Source: Pseudoalteromonas luteoviolacea
Lineage (GTDB): Bacteria; Pseudomonadota; Gammaproteobacteria; Enterobacterales; Alteromonadaceae
Length of the DNA: 64,000 nt
NCBI RefSeq assembly: GCF_021654285.1
Contig: NZ_JAKFZS010000030.1
Location: 1-64,000 of the forward strand
Direction: 5' to 3'
Of this stretch, positions 45,499 through 57,000 are shown in pieces. The translations under genes were made by a program, and so were the position numbers. Below the pieces are notes generated by a model. It was not told the DNA's origin. It saw nothing but the letters and a program-made list of their open reading frames with translations, and searched no databases. Position 1 is the stretch's first letter, and each line of letters starts with the position of its first letter.

Positions 45499-46563
45499 TC
45501 AGACGAAGTAAACCTCAGCCACCTGATGGTGACGGTTTAGCTCAACTCCAGCGCTACTCTTTAACCCTTGTTTAATAATTTTGTCTATATTAATGTTGAC
45601 CCCGCTTTTCACCCAGGTGAGCCACCTTTTCACATACTCAGCGATAGATTCTTTCGAGATACCTTGCTCATAAAGCTGCTTTAGTTTGCTAAAGTGGTTG
45701 CCCCAGGTTTTCCAGGCGAGGCCGATTGAATTTTTTATCTTTGGCGTTATCCGGTATCCAAGAAAATCAAAACCTGTCTCCTTAATTCTTCCAAATTACG
45801 TTTTAAAAGGATGCTTAGTTTGTTTTACCGCTTCCAAGCATGTGTTCATGATTTTTACGGCATGGCGTAATTGGTGTCGTGTTTTGCATAAAATTACCCA
45901 GTCATCCATATAGCGGTAATACCGCATGTTTTGTTTTCGACAAAACGCACTCAATCGTGTATCCATTGGCATGAGATATACCGCACCGAGCAGCGGTGAT
46001 AAGGGGTTACCTTTATTGATGCCGATATCAATCGAATAGAGCTGGCCATTTACATCATCTAAGCGCGTCAACATGCGTTCGATTAATCTCATCACCTTGC
46101 TATCAGGAATAAACATGTTGAGCTGTTTCAATAAAATCTGATGATTGATACTGGCGTAATAGGAATTCACATCACTACGACAGACAAACCGATATTGAGA
46201 AGTCTCTGCTTTTACTGTCATCACATAGGCTTTACTCCCGCCTTTGCCCTTTATGTGATAACAATCCTGGCTGAGCTTTGGTGATAAATACTCGCTCAGC
46301 ACCAACGCCATTGCTTTTAACACTAAGGCATCTTGTGCACACCAGACCCCAATACTTTCGCCCTTAACCCGGTAGGCTTTGCAAGGGGAAAAGTGATAAT
46401 TTCCAGTCAATAATAGCTCTTTGAGCTGGGGTTTGATGGTTTGCCAGTGAAACCTAAGATGCCAAATATCATTATTAAAGTGGCTGTCTTCTCGCCGTTT
46501 ACATAACCACTGCTAGGCCTGTTCTAAGTTTTTACCGGTTGCTATTTGAGACAATATGATCAT
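45499..46563 (-). pseudogene. Reverse transcriptase with two in-frame stop codons
   Basis: One continuous minus-strand frame of about 355 codons. Its motifs are in order: WHLRFHWQTIKPQLKELLL; FVCRSDVNSYYASINHQILL (first catalytic Asp); GINKGNPLSPLLGAVYL; and YYRYMDDWVILCKTRHQLR with the YMDD active site. The C-terminal thumb reads ETGFDFLGYRITPK and YVKRWLTWV. A TAG (about 46513, after NLEQA) and a TAA (about 45796, after HPFKT) break it. It resembles bacterial RTs of the GII/retron-like kind; the class is uncertain. No retron or group II RNA structure is evident nearby. It sits between the repeat-protein and poly-Gln genes. Confidence 0.8.
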
Positions 46564-46612
46564 TAAATTTTTCTGTCATCGAAGGAGATGGTTGATTTTT
46601 GGACTGTGTCTA

Positions 46613-47935
46613 TTAGAGCTGCTTGAGTGCTTGCTTCAAGGCATTATTTTCCTCCTCACTAGTATTCCCACTTATCGGAGGTTTTTCCGATGTATCTTCC
46701 CCGCTGATTTCAATTCCAGTATCAAGTTCAACATCTGTTTTACTATCATTACTCAGCCTGTCTGGAGCCGTAGCATCGGCTTGTTTACTGAGTGTATTAA
46801 TGTCTTCTGGAGTGTTGAGCATAGAGATCATTTTTTGCTCGCTCTGTGCTTGCTCCGGTTGGCTGGATGCAGCATCATTTACGTTGGCTTTACTTATTGC
46901 CTCCTGAAACGCAATAAAATCCTCGTTATCAATATACTCACCATCCGCCAACTCTTCATCCGTCGCTTCGCTCTTCAGTGGCAAGTATTCAATATCACCT
47001 TCTTCGTCTCGGGTCGGGTAAACTTTACGGTCATTGTTGTCGGTATCGACTTCAGGCGCTTGATCCAACAGTTCATTGTCTTTTGCATCCTCGGCCACAT
47101 CAAGATCCATTACGTACATACCTGAAGCACGCTCCAGACCATTCGCCTCACTGTATTTGGGCAGATATTCGACTTTTCCGTCAGTCTCTCTTATCGTGGC
47201 AAATAAAGTGCGATCACTTGCTACATCGGTAACCGTTTTTTTGGGCATTTTGAGCGGATTGAGTGGATCTTGTTTTATGTCTTTGTTGCTTACAAATTTG
47301 CCCCTGGCGAGTTCTTTAGGTGTGGCATCTTTGCGTGCGGGTAAGTACTCGGTTTCTCCTTTGCTGTTGGTAGTGGCAAAGAGTGCACGCCCTGACGTGA
47401 CATCTTTGACCATTTTTCCACCGGGTTTTAACGTATTGACCGACTTAATTTTAACTGCCTTATCAGGAACATATTTACCACTGCTCAACTCCTTAGCACT
47501 GGCTTCACTTTTCGACGGCAAATATTGGGTTTTGCCATATCTGTCTTGAGTGGCAAATAGGGTTCGCCCGGTAGCGAATTCAGTGACAATTTTACCTTGT
47601 TTGTCTAAGCTATTCGCTGGTGCTTTGGTAATGGATTTATCCGCCACAAAAATACCCAGTCTTTGCTCACCGGGGGTGGCATCTTTTTTACTGGGTAAGT
47701 ACTGGATTTTTCCATTACCAACATCAACCGGAAACAAAGTACGGCCGGTGGCAAAATCAGTTTTAGGCGTGCCTTGCGACAATGCCTGTTTGCCTTCAAT
47801 TTTTTTGAAAATAGGCGCGCTATGTGCGCTTGTATTTTTACTCACACTTAAGCTGCCAGAGCCCGAATGTATACTATTTTTTGCATCCAGTTTCTTTTTG
47901 GCACGCTGAAGCTTTTTCTTTAAATGTGGATTCAT
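46613..47935 (-). CDS. Protein of five tandem ~59-residue repeats, unknown function
   Basis: A 440-residue protein with no signal peptide. After a basic, Ser/Lys-rich N-terminus (1-61) come five repeats: residues 62-120, 121-179, 180-238 (59 each), 239-299 (61) and 300-347 (about 48). The consensus is AxxRxLFATxxxxGKxxYLP, then SKxxATxxELxxGxYVxDKx, then a variable ending with a short Lys/Asp-rich link. The C-terminal 90 residues are acidic and low in complexity. No family is recognised. It is the first gene after the TcA gene (123 bases apart) on the same strand, so it is likely co-regulated with it or linked to it. Confidence 0.8.
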   Translation of the reverse strand: MNPHLKKKLQRAKKKLDAKNSIHSGSGSLSVSKNTSAHSAPIFKKIEGKQALSQGTPKTDFATGRTLFPVDVGNGKIQYLPSKKDATPGEQRLGIFVADKSITKAPANSLDKQGKIVTEFATGRTLFATQDRYGKTQYLPSKSEASAKELSSGKYVPDKAVKIKSVNTLKPGGKMVKDVTSGRALFATTNSKGETEYLPARKDATPKELARGKFVSNKDIKQDPLNPLKMPKKTVTDVASDRTLFATIRETDGKVEYLPKYSEANGLERASGMYVMDLDVAEDAKDNELLDQAPEVDTDNNDRKVYPTRDEEGDIEYLPLKSEATDEELADGEYIDNEDFIAFQEAISKANVNDAASSQPEQAQSEQKMISMLNTPEDINTLSKQADATAPDRLSNDSKTDVELDTGIEISGEDTSEKPPISGNTSEEENNALKQALKQL

Positions 47936-48005
47936 AATTAACCTTACCTATAAAATCCCTTGCGTAGCGTTATTGATGGCGCTAACTCAGTAATAGCTTG
48001 CAAAA

Positions 48006-48030
48006 ATAACCGGGCGAGAACGCCCGGGTA
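48006..48030 (-). terminator. Terminator after the TcA-like gene
   Basis: CCGGGCG (48010-48016) pairs perfectly with CGCCCGG (48021-48027); on the minus strand it is followed by TTATTTTT. It lies between the giant toxin gene and the 59-residue-repeat gene, so the two may still share a start but can be separated. Confidence 0.7.
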
Positions 48031-48057
48031 AGTTACGGCTAGTAGGTTTTTTTAGGC

Positions 48058-51000
48058 TTATACCTTGGCTTTATACACCACTACCATTTCTGCATTTTGT
48101 AGTCCTGTTGGATCACCTTTTAATGACAGTGTCCATTGGCTGCCTGCTTTATCTATGTTGAGGTTACTCGGCTGTATGTATGTCACATTATTCAGCTGCA
48201 ATGCATCATTAATGTTTAGCACGGCCCCTTGTGATTGTTCAGCATACTGGTAACGCACCAACATTCCGATTACCTTGCTGCTGCTCATATTTGGGAACAT
48301 ATCTTGCGTTAGCTGGATCTGTACTTCAGTTTCTCCTCCTTGTGTTAAACCGAGCCAAGCGTGAGGGAAATGGTTTGCCATATCAAACACAGTGTTGGCA
48401 TGATAAGGCTTAAGTAACCCTTTGACTTCATTAGCAAAGCGTTGCCCGCCTTGCTCGGCTGTGTAACGAGCTTTAATAATGACATTCACTAAGTCATCGG
48501 GGTTATAACTGCCTTTGTGACCATTTAGCGCCAAACGCCAGTTTGATACCGCGCCGGTGCCTTCAAATGGCAGGTATCGTTCATCATGGAAGTTCAGTTC
48601 AAACAGGCCGTTGTTTTCTGTGTATTCGTCAACATGAGACAAAGCAACTTGCTGATTGGCACGCCAGTTTTCTCTCACATTAGTGGTCGCCTCGTTACTT
48701 GGGTCCATTAAGTGTTTAACCGCTTTAATGTCTGGTGCCATCACTAACTTAGAATTTAGCTGCGTCAGTGTTGCATTCACTTTTTGCCCCTGAGGTAACT
48801 CGAAGGTCACCGAAATGGTTTTGAGCTGACGGTTATAATGCCCGGGGAAATCATAGTCGAACAGCTCTTCGCTTAAGCGGAAAGTACATTCTCCTTTGCT
48901 TTGTAGATCCAACAGAGCGAGCGGGTTCAATTCCAGCAAAGATATGCTTTTGGTGATCTCAAGCCTGCGGCCATTATTTTCCATATAAGCTTTATCCATA
49001 CGATCTAAATCGAGCTCCAGTGATTGCCCACAAAACATACCTTTTTGTGAACTATCCCAGTACATGCCATTGATATAATTCACCTCTCCCGCTTTTAGGC
49101 CTTTTTCATAAATAAATGCCTGTTCGGCTTGTTTGGCATAGTCGTGCGCCATTTTATACGTTTGAAATAATAACCCTGAAAGCTTGCCACTCATCCAGCT
49201 ATAAAGCTGCTCATTAGAGTATTTTTCTTGCATAAAGGTATTAATCGCATTTTTGTGCTCAACCTCTTGGTCATGCAGTACTAATTCATGTTGTGAGGCT
49301 TTAATACGTTCTTTTTGTGCTCGTATCTCATGCCTCAGTTGCTCAATTTCATACTTTGACATTTTTTGCTGCAATACCCAGTCTTGCTTGGTCCGCTCAA
49401 ATTGGGCTTTAATACCAACGACTTCACCTGCTGTGCTTACAGCCTCAGAAGTGGATTGCAGCGCCTCACTAAACTTGCCTGCGACGGCTCCCCAATTGGT
49501 ACCACCTGAGGTTGCGCCAAAGCTGAACGCGCCAACCGTAACTTGCGGTAACATATAGGAAACACCACTTGCAAGGTGGCCAAGCGCAACAGCACTGGTA
49601 AGGCCTGTTGCTGCATTCATTAAGCGAAGTTGTTGTTTCTCTTCGTCTAAATAGCCATCATTAATCAACTCATCATAATGCTTTAGTTGCTCTTTGGCGC
49701 GCTTAAGGCTTGCTTGTAAGTTATCCAGCGATATCTCACTTTCCTTAATTTGGTATTGCTTAGCCTGTTTCGCAACATTGAGCATGGCCGACTCTTGCTT
49801 GCCTTGGAGTATGCTTAAAGCTTCAGCATCTTTCTTTTCAAGCGCTGACATCAATGCATCACTGAAACCGGCAAGTTTGCTGGTAATTTCGCGCGCTTTG
49901 CTTAACATCACATCAAATCGGTAGTCTGGCACTGTACCAGCCCCGCCAGCCGCGGCAACGGCAGATGCAACACTGCCACCGCCCGCAACGGCATTCACCA
50001 ACGCCATAGGATCAATGGGGGGTTGGAACAGTGGTAGTGGCTGAGCTACACCATCAATATTTAAGTTGCTGCGAATCTTGTAGAGCCTGTCTTCAACACG
50101 CTGCCAATATTCAGTAAACAAATCATTTTCTTTAAGGAAGAAATATGGACGCGTAATGGTATCAAACTGCGTGGCAGCAAAACTTAAGCTTGGTTCATAG
50201 TTTGCCACCGTACCCAAGTTTTCCATGTCAATCAGAAAGTCGTAGTTTTCTTGCATATTGCCGCTATAGTGCTTGAAATCCTTATAGGCTTTAGGTGCTT
50301 CTAATACGACTTTCCCCATGTTTTGAGGCTTTTCACCTAACAGATCGTAAGCCAATATATAAAGCATTCTGGCTTCATTAATGCTCTCTCTGGTGTATTG
50401 GCGAAACAGCATGTCACCCCAATCCAACAAATTGTCGATATATCGCATGACGATGGCCTTGCGATAAGCAAGTGGTCGCAATGAAGCGATAGCGTGCGGG
50501 TCAAAAGGGTCGTCCAGATAAGTTGCCAACTGAGCAGTGTAATTACTCATTAGGTCAATACGGCGATCCAGCTTTGCGACAAGGGCAAGACCCTCTTTAA
50601 AACCATCTAAGTGTCGTTTAAATGTTTCCTTTTCTTTAGTACTTGGTTGACTTGGCAAGGTTAGGCCGTCAATCGCATTTTTTAATTGGCTATACTCCTG
50701 CCACTGGGTTAAATTGGCTAGCTTTTGATCGTCAGTAAGTTCACTTTCAAACAATGCTTTGTCTTTCAAGCCAAGAAAAACCGCCTGATAAGGGGCTAAC
50801 CTAGACGCTAAGCTTTGCTGGTAGGTGAGTATGTGACTAACGTTCAGACCGGAGATCAGAGCTAATTGCTCTAAATCGTTCAACAAGCTTGCCATTATGG
50901 CGTCAGGATCTGCTGCCAAGAAGGGCAGAAACTTCCAATAATCGCCGGGCTCTGTTGGGTCAAAAATATACTCAAACCACTGTTTGGCCTGCTCAAACTT

Positions 51001-54000
51001 TTGATTGGCATTGAGCGTTTGGGCAATCAAAAACGGCGCATGGAAAAACGTTTCCCAATAGTAAAGCCCGTTGGCACTATTAAAATCCAGATGTGAGTTA
51101 ACTGGCTCAATTGAAAATTGAGATACATTCATCTGAATGTTTCTCCCGCTGCTTGGCGCAAAACTGATTGTTGGCGATTCATCTTTTTCCTGAGTCGACA
51201 TTTTCAGTAAGCCTTCTACCCCGCTAGAAAACAGCACCTGATTTAATTGCTCTGCGGTACTGGAACTTAGCCGGATCAACTCGTATTTAACATCCGTATT
51301 GACGTAGGGCAAGGCACTGTCACTTTCAAGGCGATACTCTATGTAGTTTTCATTCTGGATAAAGGTCAGTACCTTTGAACCCGCATAGCTGGCATTGAAG
51401 GCTGCACTTAATCCATGTTGCCTAATATCGGTTGGTATATTTCCCCAAGTACCTGTGAGTGGTTGAAAGTCTTCCTGTTTAAGGTTGTCCAGTTCAAGCG
51501 CACTATCGACTAACGCTAGTTTTTGGTACTGCGTCCCCTGCAAAGCATAAGTACTGCCGTTTAATGAGAAAATGGCATCAACACTGACATGCCCTGTTGC
51601 TGACTCATCATCTGCTGGTTCAGCCATATTGGTTGAAGCCGGTTCATCATTATCCGATGGATCTTCTGTAGCCAGTTCTGGCAATAACTTAGGATAATCC
51701 GAGTCTATGACATCGGGGATCTGCTTTTCTGCTGTTAACGTGTAGCGATAGTATTCTTTATCCGTTAGCAAATAGAGGTACTTATCGTTACAGAATGCGG
51801 CCTTCACGTGCTGTTCGCGCATCAAGTCTGTTGAAAGGTAGGTTCCCCACCTATCGATGGCTTCTATCTGAGCAGTATCACTTCGGTAGTAGCGCTTGGT
51901 TGCATTGTTAAACAGATAACTCGTGCCATCTGTTGCTGTGAAAGCGGCGTCGACTTGTTGCCAGTTAGCCGGAAATCCTTCGATATTATTGACAATACCT
52001 TTTGGATAGCCGTTATCAGCATATGGCGCAAACTGTCCCTCATTATTTGGTGAATAACGACAGTATTTGTTACCGCTAAATAAGTAAAGAGCATCTTTTT
52101 CACCCAACGACTCTGTGCCAATGAATGCCGCATCTACACTGTTATTCGCCCAAATCGGGTTTTGCTGCATTACATCCCCCAGATAGACTTTTTTTTGTAA
52201 ATGCTCCAGCTTGCCCTGATTGCTACCCTCTTTAAGTTGGATTAGAACTTCATCCGGTGACTGAATGTGGTCGAAAATATGGTAGATCTCTGAGTCAGTG
52301 ACTACGATGAGGTTTTTCCCATTACTGGAAACAAAACTTGAGGTGACATTTAACCCATGCTCAAAGGTTCCATTTCCACCAAAAGTAACGGGGGTATTAT
52401 CTATCCAAGCACGTGCTATCCCACCTTCATAAAACGCAATAGTGGTTGTTTTGCTGCTGTCGTTGTAGCTTAACCCTGACTTCCACTCTTTGGTAGCTTC
52501 ACTGAAGGGAAGTGGATAGGAAGCCTCCTGACTCAGCAGACTCCTGTTGATATTTGCCTGTATCTGTTGCTGAGTCCGGGCTGATTTCCAAATTCTTACT
52601 TCAGCAATTTGGCCTTTGGTATAGAAGCGGTCATAGACATTTTCCATACCAATAGTTAAAGGGTATGTAAAAGGCTGAAGGCTGTAGGAGCCGTAGTTGG
52701 CGCTGTACTCAAGGTTGCCATCGATATAGTGTCTAACGTTGCCGCTAGAATCATAGACAACCGCCAGATGGTGCCAGGCATTATCATTTACATCTATGCC
52801 ATTGGCATCCGTTCGGCTTATGGTCGTGCCACCATATACAAAGTACATATTCCCTTCGTCGGTGACTTGTAGCGAGAGATTCGAGTTGGAAACCAGCATC
52901 TGTCTCGACTCTAGTGGGGTTAACTTTGCCCATAGTTCGACAGTAACAGTTTCGAGAGATTGCAGCTCCGAACTGTAGGGAATATTGATGTATCCACTTT
53001 CCCCATCCAAATCCAAAACATACATCGGATCTCCATTTGAAATGGGACAATCTGTAACAGATATCCAGTTAGCTCCGCCTTGATTCGTGCCATTATTACT
53101 GGAACTATTTTCATGATAGTCATTGGCATTCCCTGCGAGAGGCCAGTATCCTACCAGATCCACGTCATTAACTGTGGAAATATAGGAGGCTGGTCCATCT
53201 ACAATATTACTGTGATTATCACTTCGTAACCAAACACCCTCATTTAATACCATCATTCCAGTAACAGTTTCATTTGCACCTTGCAGGCCAGTTACTGTGG
53301 TACCGGTAAGCGAATTGGCAATCTTTTGCATTGTTGCTTCAGATGAAACCTCACTGGCTCCATCATTCGAGTAAGTTTCGTATACATTGTCTCGAATGAT
53401 ATGAACTACATCTTTATAGACAACTGCATGATCAAGTCTATCAATGATTCCACCATTACTTTGGCTGGGTAATGCAAATTGACTTCTAATACTTCGAGGA
53501 ATATTTCCGCCTGTTCTGCTGAGCACATCGCCGGCTTCATTATTAAACCAAAATACCTCTCCATTTCGGCTAAAACCAGCATCCACGTTATGCCAGTTTG
53601 CTGGTATATCGGCAATCAAGGTATTCAGAGGCTGAGGTTCTTCGGCTAAAAACGCTATAGCATTGTCATCATATCTATAGAGCTTTTCATGAAGCGTCAA
53701 ATAGATATCCTTATCCATCACAAATGCTGAATCAACTGCTTTTGTTGTCTGCATTTCGGTTAAAAATTGCATTCCCCAGCGGCTGTTAATGGGTTTAGCA
53801 TCAGATAGTTGCGTGCCATTTTCGGATAAAACTTGATAGGTTTTATCCGCGAGAAAGAAGTAAACATCGCTGTTATCTGCCACCTGAAACGCTGCGGTAA
53901 TGGTAGCCGAAGTAGGCATATTACTGTGTGTGATAGCTGTAGGCCAAACATTGTCAGGCAATGAAACAACATCAGGCTTAACCAGAAAACTGCTGCCTTT

Positions 54001-57000
54001 ATGATGATTATAGGCAAACCAAGGGCTGTCTACCGAGCTATCTTGGCCACTGAGCATAATCGCGTTGTTCTCGCTTATATTCCCTTCGTTGGGGAATAAT
54101 TTCCTAAACACACTTTGACCTGGATTACCAACTGGCCAATTTCCTACATAACGGCTTGTTAACTCTGAGGTCAGGCTAAATGAGGGATATGCATCATAAT
54201 AGTAATAATGATAATGATAATGCCCATGGCCTGAATGGTAGTAACTGCCCAAGTTCTTGCAACGCACTGTTGCACGTATTTCAGTTAGCCCTTCGTGATT
54301 GACAAGTGTTTTTACAAAAAGCTTTATTTGGTTCTGATAGATACGAAAAGAACGATATAAATAGCCACTCGTATTTAATAATTGTGGCCGAGACCAGGTC
54401 TTATTCAGGTTATAAAATGAGTAATAAACATTTATGCGATACTGCACATTGTTGCCGGAAGACGCACTAAAAGTACTGCCACTTTCGCTAATATTAACTG
54501 AACCAGAAGCCGCATTGGGGATCGTTTCTTCAAGTTCTGTCCAAAATACAAATAGGCGATTAAAGGCATAGATAGGCTCCACATTTTCACTGGGAATTTG
54601 TATATCCAGTTCTTGCCAAGGTTGCCACTTTATCGCTCTGCTACTGCCATTAACCAACGAAGCAAATCGATAAGAGTAACGATAAGGAGCTGTACGAGTA
54701 CGGCCAAATAAGGCCAAGTTTTTATCGTTACTCTGTTGGTCGTCATAAACATACCCTCCTGCGATATTTAATTGACAAGCTTCTGTTGACGCATCTAAAT
54801 ATTTTATGTAGGCATCTTTTACCAGCTCTTCAGTTAATTCTCCTTGCGTCAAACTTTCTTGCAGACCTTTAAATGCAGGAGATATCGTATCTCTTAGTTC
54901 TGGGCGTAAATAGTTTTCTGGGTAAAGAAAAACTTTTCGGTTTGCTTCCCAGACCCGGTAGCTCTTTAACCATTCCCAGCGTTCTTTTAAATCTTCACGT
55001 GCTGTATGCTGATCAACCGCATCCAGTTGTAAGTCTTCTAAATTGACAAAAAAGCGATGCATATACAACTGCAATGCAGCTGTAGCCTCTTTAACACGTG
55101 AGGTTTCAGCACTTGAGTCCATTTGAATATCAATTAGCAGTTTCTGATACAGGTCCCGAGTGTTATCTATACTTGTATCTTGAGAGATCACATATGGCAC
55201 CAGTGCATCCCGTTTAAGTGCATTTAACTCACGATTAATTTGCTTGGCTAATACCTGATAATTGTTATCACAACCGACTTGTAGCAGAAGATTTTTAGCC
55301 GCCAGAGCTGCATTTGCATCATTGCGCATCGCGCCATATAAATTTTGCCAGAGGTTCTTATAAAGCGGTATAACCTCTACATTAAGGCGCTGTGTTGTGG
55401 CCAAAATATGATACAAACGCAATACTTGTTCTATATCAAATTTCGTTTCTAATGCGTTGTTCGGCCCTGGTAAAAAGGCATTATGCTGCTTTAACCAGCG
55501 AACCTGCTCTTTTTCAAAGCCGAAAATAGCCGCAAATTGCATGTAGGGTTCTTTAACCTGTCCATTAATGCCTGTGACTAACTCAGTTAATGAAAGTTCT
55601 CCCCCGGTATAACGCTCATTCAGTGCTTTAAATTGGCTGATAGCCTGAATATCACTAAGCAAATAATCAGACCAAGTACCAAATCGATATGCCAATACCT
55701 GAGACGGTTTAATTTCATCTTTATCGCTTAAATCAGCCTCATAAGTTACAAAGCTCTGAGCGGTGTGAAAGTAAACCTGATCATTTAATTTGAAGACACT
55801 GTCTATGCCTGAAGAAGGCAAGATTTCATCATCTAACCTAGACCAGTGTTCATTGATATTCTGTGGGAAGCCAGTATCGGTATAACAGGCATCATTGTAT
55901 CGATTCAATGAAAGCAACTTTTGCGTATCACTATATCGAATACATTGAGTGCCTTTAAACACATATAAAGCACCTTGCGCATCGGTATAAGCACCGTCTA
56001 TCTTAGGGTCTAAAGTGAATGCATTTTCCATTTTCCCAATGAGGTTTTTAATATCTCCAGAGGAAGTATTACCAGCATAAACAGCTAAATATTGGCGATC
56101 TTTTGATAAAAAGAGAGCCTGGTCTGGTAAGTAGCAAGCTGCATCTATCCCGTCATTAAAATATTCGGGCAGATCATTGACCCCCAATTCAGACGCCAAG
56201 TCCTGTGCAATCAGTTTTGGGTAACCTTCATCAATAAATCTATATTCATCACCGGAATAGCGAATGTATTGCTCACCAGAAAATAAATAGGTTAATTTAT
56301 CGTCTTTATTCACAAAGGCAGCATCAACTACCCCTCCTTGTGTGAAGTTGTTTTCAACTTGGCCTAACCCTTCAATGGAGTACACTTCATACTTATTTTC
56401 TGACCAAGTATGTAGGCTATCTTGACTAAATACGTACAAACTGCGCCCTGTATCACAAAAACCTGAAAAGTAATGGCTTTCATTGTTAGCTTCTAGCGTA
56501 TCCAAGTGTTGTTGAAACATTTTAGGTAGCGCTGAAAACGCAGGTTCTTCGTGCAAATAAGTGGCTATGTGTTTAGGGTAACCTTCATCTACATAGCGGT
56601 AGTCATTAGGCATATCGAGAGAAATGCTATAACGAACGTACTGATTACCAGCAAAAAGATAACTCGTTCCATCCGAGGCGACGTAGCTTGCATCTACCCC
56701 GTTTTCAAATATATTGGTTTGTTTACCCCAGTAGTCTTTAATATTTTTGGGCTGTGTCCAGGCGTCGCCTATACAACTTATAAAGCTGTGCTCATTGAAG
56801 AAGTACGCTTTACCATCAGCCCCAACAAAGCCAGATTTCAGGTCCTGAAAATCAGTTTTATTAAAGGGAATACCGGGATAAATGAGCGATAGTGGCTGCG
56901 GATAACTCCAAGTTTCATGCTTTAGATTAAAACGGATAAATTCTTGGTCGCTGATAAATATCAAGTTATCTTCGAGTACAAAAATAGTATCTAGTGTATC

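Noticed and set aside
46623..47909. Long plus-strand frames opposite the 440-residue repeat protein
   Set aside because: They mirror the repeats on the other strand, have no ribosome sites and carry low-complexity translation. The minus-strand frame has the clear repeat consensus, so the plus-strand frames are shadows.
48065..49924. Several plus-strand frames and small minus-strand frames within the giant toxin gene
   Set aside because: They are short, have no ribosome sites, and the toxin frame is unbroken for 5059 codons with Tc homology at both ends.
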